64,000 nucleotides of DNA, taken from assembly GCA_002344005.1 (NCBI GenBank), contig DDTD01000005.1, forward strand, positions 79,997 through 143,996, written 5' to 3'. Shown piece by piece: positions 1 to 7,928 of the stretch. A model generated the notes under the pieces. The model did no database searches. It was not told where the DNA came from and saw only the letters and a program-made list of their open reading frames with translations. This DNA comes from Ignavibacteria bacterium UBA2373 (GTDB lineage Bacteria; Bacteroidota; Ignavibacteria; Kapaibacteriales; UBA961). The translations under genes and the position numbers were made by a program. Positions within the stretch are counted from its first letter, which is position 1. Each line of letters opens with the position of its first letter.

Positions 1-670
1 CTTGTGTTTCCATGCGTGTTATCAAGCCATTTTCATCGAAGAATACTGTGACAGAAACGCTTAAACTATTATCACGTAATGTCATGCGCGCCGAAGTATT
101 GTCAATGGAGTGCCATTGTACGCCATTCATCGGCAACAGTGCCGTCGGATACCAGACTGCTTCCATCAGATAACGCACCAAAAGACTGATTGAAGTTTCA
201 TTACCGGAAGATTCAAGCAGTGGAATGCTATTAAAAAGTTTGAGAAAACTGTTTCCATGACCATTAAGATAGGTTAAGTGCGCAGTTTTATTACCAAAGC
301 GTCCTTTCCACACAAATCCCGGTTCATCGGCGGAGTAATGCGCCAGACCACGCACGGGATACCACTCATCATCAGGTCGCTGACGGAATTGTCCGCCGTG
401 ACGAATATGGGCAAAACGTATGATGGATTGTGCTTCCGGAAAAATTGCCCGGAAATATGTTTTGACAGGTGCGGGCACATTGCCGTATTCATGGGATTGC
501 ACCATTGCCCGTATTGTGCCGTGATGAGAACGTTCTTTTTTACGAATACGCGAAAATGCTCTTGCAATACGCATATTCGTCACTAATGCCGCACCGGCAA
601 GAGATAAAAAAAGTGCACCGAAAAAGCCACCAAAAATGATAAGGAATTGCATAATTCTACCCGCCACCAT
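1..670 (-). CDS. DUF6544 (DUF6920)-like protein, C-terminus cut by window edge
   Basis: The reading frame is open from an ATG at 670 down to the first base, giving at least 223 residues; the stop lies outside the window. The N-terminus has one hydrophobic segment (about residues 6-27), then a soluble part with HGGQFRQR, WYPVRG, PGFVWKGR and a later run RYLMEAVWYPTALLP followed by GVQW and IDNTSARMTL. These motifs match what I recall of the DUF6544/DUF6920 family, whose function is unknown. It starts 40 bases after the cytochrome b-like gene and runs in the same direction, so the two are probably co-transcribed. An alternative start is the ATG seven codons in. The family call rests on motif memory, not on a search. 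Confidence 0.7.
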   Translation of the reverse strand, partial: MVAGRIMQFLIIFGGFFGALFLSLAGAALVTNMRIARAFSRIRKKERSHHGTIRAMVQSHEYGNVPAPVKTYFRAIFPEAQSIIRFAHIRHGGQFRQRPDDEWYPVRGLAHYSADEPGFVWKGRFGNKTAHLTYLNGHGNSFLKLFNSIPLLESSGNETSISLLVRYLMEAVWYPTALLPMNGVQWHSIDNTSARMTLRDNSLSVSVTVFFDENGLITRMETQ

Positions 671-710
671 TTAACATGAAAGAACTCCGTATCCGAAATA
701 TACGATATAT

Positions 711-1922
711 TTATTGCATCAAACCATTGATGCCCAACCACACAAATATAAGGATTGTCGCTATTGTTATTGCGTAGAGCAGCCATGAAGGAAGCCGTTT
801 ATCGAAAGCAGGCAGACATACAGTACATCCAAATATCGCAAGAAGTATAAGCATTGCTGCGTCGGCGGGTACATTGTTGAGTAGAGAAAAGAATGGTAAA
901 AAGTACCAAGAAGGCTTAGTATCAGCCAAAGCTGTTATGGGTAAAGAAGTGTCTGCCGGTATAAATGAAGGACCCACACGAATCGGCGAAATGCTATAAG
1001 CAAGTATCATGATTATAAGTGGCAACACAGCAATGATACGTGACCATGTTTGGCTGCCGAATAGCAATGTACCGTGCAATCGCTTGTACAATATGTGCAC
1101 ATACCACCACAGCATTACCATGATCACAGGAAGAATAATGCTATGAAGCGAGTAAACACGCGGCAATGTATGTTCCGATATATCATTGCCTTGCAAAAAA
1201 AGCTGACTGCATTCATTTCCTATGATGGGAAGATAGTCTCGGATAAATCCCCCGACAATCTGTGCCGATACTGCCGAAAATACTGTCCACGGTAAAAGTG
1301 AGCCCGTCCATGCAGATAAAGCAGAGACACAGAGAATACTTATGATGGAAAGCCATAAAAATTCATTGGGAGCCCGCCATGAATATTGTAGAATCATGAC
1401 TATCACTGCACCAATTAGGGAAAAGATAAGAAGGTGCACCGCCCACAGATGAATGGCGCGCAGCCATGCTCCGGTGGGGTGGCGATTGGTAAGTTCAATT
1501 TCTATGGAAGCCGCCGCTGCATGAAGCCGCACCGGAATACCATTATGATTGCATACGACAGTGCTGTGGCTTGCCATAGCAGAATCGAAAAACATGGGTT
1601 TTCTGTCTTTCGAAAGCGGTACTGTGAATGCTTCGCCGGATAAAGCTAAAGTATCGCCATGAGTGCCAATAATAAGCGTATGAGCAAATGCCAATGCTTG
1701 CATATTTCCATTATTGTCTGTTATCGGACGAGAAGACGGTTCATACCACATTGACAATACGATTCCCGAAATGATGATGACAATACATGCAGCAGCCGCA
1801 CATTGCAAAAATATCATCGCTATTTTCAAGGTGTTCTTTTGCAATACATTTCCTTCCAATCCAGAACGTATCCGAATCCATGCTGTTATGCGTGAGTATG
1901 TTTGCGCTAAAGGTGATGCCAT
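711..1922 (-). CDS. Degenerate cytochrome b/b6-like integral membrane protein
   Basis: The protein has 403 residues when started at the ATG at 1922 (MASPLAQTYSR); the frame runs further upstream to 2111, but that part is low-complexity and lies before the usual cytochrome b start. Cytochrome b landmarks are present: an N-terminal amphipathic stretch and a first helix ending SMWYEPSS, the TGAWLRAIHLW segment, TGSLLPW (compare TGYSLPW), RVYSLHSIILP, and WYFLPFFSLL (compare PEWYFFP). About eight membrane helices are visible. The heme-ligand pattern is odd: in IHLWAVH there is no second histidine 14 residues after the first, and in the other helix the two histidines are 16 apart rather than 14-15. 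Rieske or cytochrome c partners are not in the window. It may be a cytochrome b relative that has lost one or both b hemes. Confidence 0.75.
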   Translation of the reverse strand: MASPLAQTYSRITAWIRIRSGLEGNVLQKNTLKIAMIFLQCAAAACIVIIISGIVLSMWYEPSSRPITDNNGNMQALAFAHTLIIGTHGDTLALSGEAFTVPLSKDRKPMFFDSAMASHSTVVCNHNGIPVRLHAAAASIEIELTNRHPTGAWLRAIHLWAVHLLIFSLIGAVIVMILQYSWRAPNEFLWLSIISILCVSALSAWTGSLLPWTVFSAVSAQIVGGFIRDYLPIIGNECSQLFLQGNDISEHTLPRVYSLHSIILPVIMVMLWWYVHILYKRLHGTLLFGSQTWSRIIAVLPLIIMILAYSISPIRVGPSFIPADTSLPITALADTKPSWYFLPFFSLLNNVPADAAMLILLAIFGCTVCLPAFDKRLPSWLLYAITIATILIFVWLGINGLMQ

Positions 1923-2273
1923 TATTGTGTGATTATTATCTGAGAATTTATGCAAAAATACCATAATCCCTTCGGGGTATGGCTTTAATTTTATTTTGTT
2001 TGAACAACAATACATCATTGGCTTTTGATTTCGACTTCGTTTTTTTCTTGCAAAGTATGCCGCCAATACAGTCAGCAATTTACGCCAGATGAAGAATAAT
2101 AGCCACCCCAATAGTCATTGCAATGATTATCGGTCATCAAAACAGTTTTTAATATTATGATAAATAATGGCTTACTATTTTATTTAATATTGATGTTACG
2201 CTTCATTTAATGTGGCACATCTGTTGAAGAAGGGCTAAGTGCAGCATATAAGAAGGAAAGCGGGGTAAACATT
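1923..2273. other. AT-rich divergent intergenic region
   Basis: This is the space between the divergent cytochrome b-like gene and the flagellar operon. I see no convincing gene in it. It must hold the promoters for both directions. The best candidate on the plus strand is a sigma-54-like element at 2213-2228 (TGGCAC, five bases, TTGA), which has the -24 GG but A in place of the conserved C at -12. No Shine-Dalgarno-like sequence precedes the ATG at 1922. Confidence 0.4.
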
Positions 2274-2576
2274 ATGATGACAGACCATCGTGGGTCAGGA
2301 AGCACCCATACAGAACAAGGAGGTTCGGCGGATGATCAAACGGCATCAACAATGTCGGAATATTATCAGACCATAGACGATGCAGAGCATCTGATGTGCG
2401 CCCTTCCTCCTGCACTGCTCGACACAGTGCGCGATTTATTGTTTTTTGTCTATGAAGTGAATCAACGTGCACAAGAGTTATATGTACAAGCGGAAATAAT
2501 TTATGCTCAAAGAACTTTACACAGCGGCATTGGGAATGATACCCCAGCAGAATCGGCTGGAAGTATTAGCGAATAA
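2274..2576 (+). CDS. Small uncertain ORF at the head of the flagellar operon
   Basis: This frame encodes 100 residues. Its middle part (LPPALLDTVRDLLFFVYEVNQRAQELYVQAEIIY) looks like an acidic helical protein, whereas the last 25 residues are read out of frame from the start of flgF, which they overlap by 74 bases. I do not recognise it. A real gene with a long overlap, a leader ORF coupled to flgF translation, or a chance frame are all possible. Its position fits a flagellar accessory protein, but nothing in the sequence shows a function. Confidence 0.35.
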   Translation: MMTDHRGSGSTHTEQGGSADDQTASTMSEYYQTIDDAEHLMCALPPALLDTVRDLLFFVYEVNQRAQELYVQAEIIYAQRTLHSGIGNDTPAESAGSISE

Positions 2577-3282
2577 TATTGCTAATGCGAATACCGCCGG
2601 GTTCAAGCGCGAATCGGTATTTGAACGCTATATGATTAATGCACAGGAAAATCTGAATAGCATAAAAGGCGATGCCGAACAGGAAGATCCACCGAGTTAT
2701 ACATATACCGATTTTTCTTCGGGTAATGTAGAACGCACGGGCAATCCATTGGATGTGGCTATAGATGCACCGAATGGATATTTTATTCTTCAAGATGAGG
2801 AAGGCAGGCAATTTTACAGCCGTGCAGGACATTTTGTCTTGGGGAATGATGGTCATATACGTACTGCTGACGGATTAGCTTTGATGGGTGAAAGTGGTCC
2901 TATCTTGCTTGACCGCACCTTTGCAGCCGTTGATCAGCCCGGTGATAATAGAGCAATAAATGTGCGAATAGAAGATGACGGTGAAGTATTTGCCAATGAA
3001 ATGCCATTAGGACGTATCCAATTAGCTATTGTAGAAAATCCACAAACCTTAGTCCGTGAATCCGGGACACATTTTTCGGAAAGTGAAGAAACGAATGTGA
3101 ACATGGTGCCCCATAATGAAACAAGGGTTCGGCAGGGATATTCGGAAAATTCTAATGTGGATATTATTAAAGAAATGGTGGAAATGATAGAATTGCAACG
3201 TTTATTTGAAACAGGGCAAAAAGTCATTCAAACCAATGACGGCACACTTGACCGCGCCATTGATATCGGTAGATTTATGTGA
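2503..3282 (+). CDS. flgF: Flagellar basal-body rod protein FlgF
   Basis: FlgF is a proximal rod subunit of the flagellum, exported through the flagellar type III apparatus. The 259-residue protein begins MLKELYTAALGMIPQQNRLE, then VLANNIANANTAGFKRE, the N-terminal rod-protein signature. It has the internal GNPLDVAIDAPNGYFILQ segment shared by FlgF, FlgG and FlgE, and the C-terminal EMVEMIELQRLFETGQKVIQ rod helix. The start at 2503 gives the usual family N-terminus. It is followed by flgG, the usual order; FlgF is separated from FlgG by being slightly shorter and by lacking the FQDLLYET motif. Confidence 0.93.
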   Translation: MLKELYTAALGMIPQQNRLEVLANNIANANTAGFKRESVFERYMINAQENLNSIKGDAEQEDPPSYTYTDFSSGNVERTGNPLDVAIDAPNGYFILQDEEGRQFYSRAGHFVLGNDGHIRTADGLALMGESGPILLDRTFAAVDQPGDNRAINVRIEDDGEVFANEMPLGRIQLAIVENPQTLVRESGTHFSESEETNVNMVPHNETRVRQGYSENSNVDIIKEMVEMIELQRLFETGQKVIQTNDGTLDRAIDIGRFM

Positions 3283-3315
3283 TTTGTATTTTGCTTGAGT
3301 ATAATTGGGAATATT

Positions 3316-4107
3316 ATGGATAAAACATTACGCACAGCATCAACGGGATTAACTGCACAACAACGTTTTGTGGAAATAATCTCTAATAATTTGGCAAATG
3401 TGAATACCACGGGCTATAAACGTGTGCGTCCCGAATTTCAGGATTTGCTGTATGAGACAGTACGCTCAGCAGGTAATACACGTCAAACCGGTCAAGAGCC
3501 ATTAAATGAATTGCAAATTGGCGGTGGTACGGAATTAGTTGCAACGTCACGACAATTTACCCAAGGTGATATTACGCAAACGGGTAATACTTTAGATATG
3601 GCAATTAAAGGTGAAGGTTTTTTTGTGGTACGTAAACCCGATAATACTTTTGCTTATACCCGCGACGGCTCATTCCAAGTGGATCGTAATGGTCAAGTTG
3701 TGACTTCGCAGGGATATATTTTAGAGCCGGGCATCAGCGTTCCCGATGATACGCTTGAAATACGATTATCGCGTGATGGCGTGCTGAGTGTTTTAACGCA
3801 AAATTCGCAAACGGAAGATGTCGTATTGGGGCAAATAGAATTAGCTCGATTTATTAATCCGACGGGTTTGCGATCATTGGGCGATAATATTTATGCAGAA
3901 ACGGGAGCTTCGGGTAGAGCAATGTTGGAACGCCCGGGAGTAAATAATACAGGAGAATTAGTGCAATCACATTTAGAATCGGCGAATGTGGACTTGGTCA
4001 CCGAAATGGTCAATATGATTATGGCACAAAGAGCGTATGAACTTAATTCTAAATCAGTACGCACAGCCGATGATATTTTAGCAACAGCAACCAATTTAAA
4101 ACGATAA
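3316..4107 (+). CDS. flgG: Flagellar distal rod protein FlgG
   Basis: FlgG builds the distal rod that crosses the periplasm. The 263-residue protein starts MDKTLRTASTGLTAQQRFVE and has SNNLANVNTTGYKR, then the FlgG-specific EFQDLLYETVR, the core GNTLDMAIKGEGFFVV, and the C-terminal ESANVDLVTEMVNMIMAQRAYELNSK helix. An upstream TTG at 3295 is in frame, but the ATG at 3316 matches the family start. It lies 33 bases after flgF and one base before flgA. Confidence 0.95.
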   Translation: MDKTLRTASTGLTAQQRFVEIISNNLANVNTTGYKRVRPEFQDLLYETVRSAGNTRQTGQEPLNELQIGGGTELVATSRQFTQGDITQTGNTLDMAIKGEGFFVVRKPDNTFAYTRDGSFQVDRNGQVVTSQGYILEPGISVPDDTLEIRLSRDGVLSVLTQNSQTEDVVLGQIELARFINPTGLRSLGDNIYAETGASGRAMLERPGVNNTGELVQSHLESANVDLVTEMVNMIMAQRAYELNSKSVRTADDILATATNLKR

Positions 4108-4108
4108 G

Positions 4109-4801
4109 ATGAAAATGTTGTGCTCCATAGTATGGTTGATATGCGTGTCGGTAGTGCATCTTTCGGCGCAGTCATCATTTTCCGCTGAACGATTACGTAA
4201 AGCTGTAGAGCAATATGTGCAGAAATCTTTAGATGATAATAGTGAATGTGTTGTCAGTTCCAATATCGAAGCCCAAACATTTACGGCAGATAATGTGACC
4301 GCACGTTGTGTGGCAAATGCAAATTCATTGCGTGGTTCAACAAATATAGCAATAGAGTTTGTGGGTGATAATGCTATGGTGTTGCGCCGAATCCATGTGC
4401 CGGTAATTATTAAAAAGTATGCGACAGTTCCTGTGGCGGAAGAAAATATACGCCAATCGGAAAAAGTGCTTGCGGAAAATATTCGATTTGAACGACGTGA
4501 TATTTCTGCATATAAAGAAGAAGATATGCCGACACAAGAAGAAATTTCGGGTGCAGTAGCTCGACGCAATATTACAAAAAACAGTATTATTACACGCGCA
4601 TTGCTTTTATCGGCACAAAGTGTAAAACGCGGTACTTCGGTAAAAATATATGCTACTGTTTCCGGTGTGACCATTACTTCACGCGGCACTGCTTTATCCG
4701 ATGCTGATATGGGACAAACGGTGCGTGTGATGCGCGAAGGAACGCAGGAAGCATTACTCTGTACTGTCAATGGTGCGAATGAAGTACAAATACAACAATA
4801 A
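4109..4801 (+). CDS. flgA: Flagella basal-body P-ring formation chaperone FlgA
   Basis: FlgA is a periplasmic chaperone that assists assembly of FlgI into the P-ring. The 230-residue protein has a signal peptide (MLCSIVWLICVSVVHLSAQ), a variable N-terminal part and a C-terminal SAF-like domain. The family segment is VPVAEENIRQSEKVLAENIRFERRDIS, followed by ARRNITKNSIITRALL and VKRGTSVKI, ending with VRVMREGTQEALLCTVNGANEVQI. It sits between flgG and flgH and starts one base after the flgG stop, so it is surely in the same operon. Confidence 0.9.
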   Translation: MKMLCSIVWLICVSVVHLSAQSSFSAERLRKAVEQYVQKSLDDNSECVVSSNIEAQTFTADNVTARCVANANSLRGSTNIAIEFVGDNAMVLRRIHVPVIIKKYATVPVAEENIRQSEKVLAENIRFERRDISAYKEEDMPTQEEISGAVARRNITKNSIITRALLLSAQSVKRGTSVKIYATVSGVTITSRGTALSDADMGQTVRVMREGTQEALLCTVNGANEVQIQQ

Positions 4802-4813
4802 TAGAGAAAGAAC

Positions 4814-5392
4814 ATGACAATGAAAACGGTATTATGTGCACTATTATTCATGGGTATGTCGGTAACATCATCCATAGCACAGTTTAATCAAAATAATGCA
4901 CGCTCACTTTTTTCCGATGTGCGTGCTTATCGTGTGGGCGATGCTGTGACCATTATGATTGTTGAAGAAACCATAGCGGATAATTCGGCTTCAACCCAAC
5001 AAAATCGCAATACTTCATTAAGTGCGGATGCCGGTGTGAACATTGGTTCAACAGATGTGGGTGGCACTGTGGACTTAGGTACAGGTAATAATTTTAATGG
5101 TCGTGGTCAGACTACACGCAATGAAAGATTTCGCTCACGACTCAGTGCACGTGTGATAGGTGTGGAAGCAAACGGCAATCTTAAAATTGAAGGAAAAAGA
5201 GCATTTCAACTCAACGGAGAAAGTCAATCCATTACTTTATCGGGATTTATTCGTCCGGTTGATATTCAGAATGATAATTCCATACCGTCATATAATATTA
5301 TGGACTTAAATATTATTTATCAGGGTGAGGGTTCATTAACCGAAACGCAAGAACCCGGGCTTATCACTAAATTTTTGAGATTATTATTCTAA
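4814..5392 (+). CDS. flgH: Flagellar L-ring protein FlgH, without a lipobox
   Basis: FlgH forms the L-ring in the outer membrane around the rod. The 192-residue protein has the family motif ARSLFSDVRAYRVGDAVTIMIVEETIADNSAST, then RLSARVIGVEANGNLKIEGKR and the C-terminal SLTETQEPGLITKFLRLLF. In most species FlgH is a lipoprotein with an LxGC-type lipobox. Here the signal peptide runs through MSVTSSIAQF with no cysteine at the cleavage site; the only cysteine is inside the hydrophobic core (VLCALL). It therefore appears to be cut by signal peptidase I and not lipidated. It begins 12 bases after flgA and ends 6 bases before flgI. Confidence 0.93.
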   Translation: MTMKTVLCALLFMGMSVTSSIAQFNQNNARSLFSDVRAYRVGDAVTIMIVEETIADNSASTQQNRNTSLSADAGVNIGSTDVGGTVDLGTGNNFNGRGQTTRNERFRSRLSARVIGVEANGNLKIEGKRAFQLNGESQSITLSGFIRPVDIQNDNSIPSYNIMDLNIIYQGEGSLTETQEPGLITKFLRLLF

Positions 5393-5398
5393 GTAATC

Positions 5399-6499
5399 AT
5401 GAAACGTTCTTGTCTTATCATCATCGCTTTACTGTGGCTCATGAGCTATGCTGCCGAAGCCACTCGTATTAAAGATATAGCGACCATTGAAGGTGTTGCG
5501 GGCACACAAGTGGTGGGATATGGACTTGTGACGGGTTTATCGAATAATGGCGACACACAACAATCACGGTTTACCATACAAACCATTACCAATATGTTGA
5601 AGCGTTTTGGCGTAACCGTTCCGGCAATAAATACACGCACACGCAATGTGGCGGCAGTGATGGTGACGGCGACGATTCCGCCTTTTTTACGCAAAGGTTC
5701 ACGTATTGATGTGCAGGTTTCTTCTTTGGGCGATGCTCGTTCCTTGCAGGGTGGAGTATTGATTATGACACCTTTATCTGCTGCTGACGGTACATTATTG
5801 GCAACAGCACAAGGCGGTTTATCGGTTGGCGGATATGATTTTCAGCAAGATGGCAGCCGTGTGGGACGCAATTTTGTTGCCAGCGGTCGTGTGCCCAATG
5901 GCGGTATTATTGAGCAGGAAGTACGCGGTGAATTTGTGCAAAATCAGTTGGTACGTATAGTTTTACGTGAGCCGGATTTTACCACGGCAACCCGTGTGGC
6001 AACAGCAATAAATGGTTCTGCCGGATTAGCAAACACCGCTTCTGCCATTGATGCCGCAACAGTAGAAGTAAAAATTCCGACAGGACAGACGCAAGCACAG
6101 ATTGTGCAAACCATAGCGCAAATAGAAGCATTGCAAGTAACAAGCGATCCGTATGCACGTGTGGTGGTCAATGAACGCACAGGTACTATTGTGGTCGGTG
6201 GGGCTGTGCAATTATTGCCGGCGGTTGTCGCTCATGGTTCGCTCGAAATTCAGATACAGCGCACTACAACGCAACCACAGCAAGCACCATTTACTACACA
6301 GCAGCCACGACAAACGCAAAATTCGGCATTGTCGGCGCAAGAGGAGGAATATCCTCCGGTTGTGTTGCCTGCCACAACAACGGTACAAGATATGGCAAAT
6401 GCACTTAATTTATTAAAAGTCAAGCCGCGCGATTTGATTGCAATTATGCAAGCTCTCAAAGAAGCCGGTTCTTTACAAGGCGAATTAATTATACAATAA
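5399..6499 (+). CDS. flgI: Flagellar P-ring protein FlgI
   Basis: FlgI forms the periplasmic P-ring, a bushing around the rod anchored at the peptidoglycan. The 366-residue protein has a signal peptide (SCLIIIALLWLMSYAAEA) directly followed by TRIKDIATIEGVAGTQVVGYGLVTGLSNNGD, the strongest signature of the family. Further matches are FGVTVPA, NVAAVMVTATIPPFLRKGSRIDVQVSSLGDARSLQGG, and a C-terminal VQDMANALNLLKVKPRDLIAIMQALKEAGSLQGELI. Full length is as expected. Its TAA stop overlaps the flgJ ATG by one base, which suggests translational coupling. Confidence 0.97.
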   Translation: MKRSCLIIIALLWLMSYAAEATRIKDIATIEGVAGTQVVGYGLVTGLSNNGDTQQSRFTIQTITNMLKRFGVTVPAINTRTRNVAAVMVTATIPPFLRKGSRIDVQVSSLGDARSLQGGVLIMTPLSAADGTLLATAQGGLSVGGYDFQQDGSRVGRNFVASGRVPNGGIIEQEVRGEFVQNQLVRIVLREPDFTTATRVATAINGSAGLANTASAIDAATVEVKIPTGQTQAQIVQTIAQIEALQVTSDPYARVVVNERTGTIVVGGAVQLLPAVVAHGSLEIQIQRTTTQPQQAPFTTQQPRQTQNSALSAQEEEYPPVVLPATTTVQDMANALNLLKVKPRDLIAIMQALKEAGSLQGELIIQ

Positions 6500-7419
6500 T
6501 GCGTTCTATTACCCCCGATATATCGCTTCAATCACAGTCTTTATTGGACAGTCGTATGCGTGATTCGCAACGATTGGCAACCGTGAAGACCGATGAGTCC
6601 CATTTATCGGAAGAAGAAAAAACCAAGTATGCACAAGCTGCGCGCGGTTTTGAGAGTATTTTTGTTTCGATGCTTTTTAAGCAAATGCGTGAATCATTGA
6701 CCGATGAAGATGAAAAAAAAGAAGAAGGTGATTTAAGTTTTGGTGCCGATACGCTTAATGGTCTTACAGATATGCAATTCGGCGATTATGTGGCACGAGG
6801 CGGGCATGGCATAGGTATAGCCGAAATGATATATAAACAAATGACTCATGGGGAAAAATTACCGATGATATCGGTTCAATTACCCACAATGAAAGGTACG
6901 CGTCACCAAGCACCGGACAGTGACAATGATGTGACGGCAATTCCACAGCAATCCAAACCGATTTCACCTACAAAAAAAGAAGAAGTGATAAGCAGCATGA
7001 CAGGAGATACTTTTCATGAAAGAGTAGGACGACGGCTGGCACCATACGATGCGATTATTCAAAAAGCCGGACAAAAATATAATGTTCCCGACACATTGAT
7101 ACGTGCTGTTATTACGGCAGAATCGGCGGGCAAACATGATGCGGTATCGCCGGTTGGCGCAAAAGGACTTATGCAATTAATGGACAGCACAGCGGCGGGT
7201 CTGGGAGTGAAAAATTCCTTCGATCCGGCACAAAATATTGAAGGCGGCACAAAATATTTACGCCAAATGTTAGATGAATTTCAAGGTGATGTGTCATTGG
7301 CTCTGGCGGCATATAATGCCGGACCGGGTGCAGTAAAAAAACATGGTGGTATTCCACCGTATAAAGAAACAAGGGCTTATGTCCGAAAAATAACTCGCTA
7401 TCTCGGAGATCAAGGATGA
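6499..7419 (+). CDS. flgJ: FlgJ-type rod assembly protein with C-terminal lytic transglycosylase domain
   Basis: FlgJ caps the growing rod and opens the peptidoglycan for it. Residues 40-118 are the rod-binding domain (AARGFESIFVSMLFKQMRESL and GIGIAEMIYKQM). After a linker, residues about 180-303 form an SLT-type lytic transglycosylase domain: YDAIIQKAGQKYNVP, the catalytic glutamate E208 in AVITAESAG, GLMQLM at 224-229 and AYNAGPGAV at 271-279. In the classic enterobacterial FlgJ the C-terminal enzyme is instead a glucosaminidase-family hydrolase, so the enzyme module here is a different one. No signal peptide is visible, in line with export through the flagellar apparatus. It is coupled to flgI by a TAATG overlap. 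Confidence 0.92.
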   Translation: MRSITPDISLQSQSLLDSRMRDSQRLATVKTDESHLSEEEKTKYAQAARGFESIFVSMLFKQMRESLTDEDEKKEEGDLSFGADTLNGLTDMQFGDYVARGGHGIGIAEMIYKQMTHGEKLPMISVQLPTMKGTRHQAPDSDNDVTAIPQQSKPISPTKKEEVISSMTGDTFHERVGRRLAPYDAIIQKAGQKYNVPDTLIRAVITAESAGKHDAVSPVGAKGLMQLMDSTAAGLGVKNSFDPAQNIEGGTKYLRQMLDEFQGDVSLALAAYNAGPGAVKKHGGIPPYKETRAYVRKITRYLGDQG

Positions 7420-7466
7420 TCGTGCCGAGGAAGTGGTTCTATAACAATGAATATTGATAAAAAAAC

Positions 7467-7898
7467 ATGGATGATTTACTCACAACATTGCAAGACCAAG
7501 CCGGTATGTTACGGGAGCTTATTCGTTCTTCGGAAGAGCAGCAGCAAGCCCTTGTGCATTTACGTGCGGATGAATTAGAAAAAATAACACAAAAACAAAC
7601 GGAATTATTATTGTTGATGCAACAAAAAGAACGTTTGCGCTGGCATATTCTTAATGCAGACTTAGGAATAAACAGGCAAGATGCTCCGCGTGCAACACTT
7701 TCCGAATTATTAGGAACTATGCAAGACTATGAACAGGAAATGTATGGGCCTATTCGCAATGAATTGGCAACATTATTGGCACGTTTGCAACAATTAAATA
7801 ATACGAACAGATTATTGGCACAAAGAGCAAGAAACTCTACATCGCATATACTTGACTTTATGCGTGACAATGTCTCAATATGTAATGTGAAAATATAA
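7467..7898 (+). CDS. flgN: FlgN-like chaperone for FlgK and FlgL
   Basis: FlgN proteins are cytoplasmic export chaperones for the hook-filament junction proteins. The 143-residue product is almost wholly alpha-helical, rich in Q, L and E, with the family-like arrangement of LTTLQDQAGMLRELIRSSEEQQQALVHLRADELEKI followed by QTELLLLMQQKERLR. Sequence conservation in FlgN is low, so the call also uses position: it is directly upstream of flgK and flgL, its clients, and downstream of flgJ. No flgM-like anti-sigma gene fits in the 47 bases before it. Confidence 0.82.
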   Translation: MDDLLTTLQDQAGMLRELIRSSEEQQQALVHLRADELEKITQKQTELLLLMQQKERLRWHILNADLGINRQDAPRATLSELLGTMQDYEQEMYGPIRNELATLLARLQQLNNTNRLLAQRARNSTSHILDFMRDNVSICNVKI

Positions 7899-7928
7899 AT
7901 ATCACAAGTATAATTGTGAAATAATACT

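Noticed and set aside
711..2111. Longer start for the cytochrome b-like gene at 2111.
   Set aside because: The extra 63 residues are not cytochrome b-like and run through the divergent promoter region; the ATG at 1922 fits the family start.
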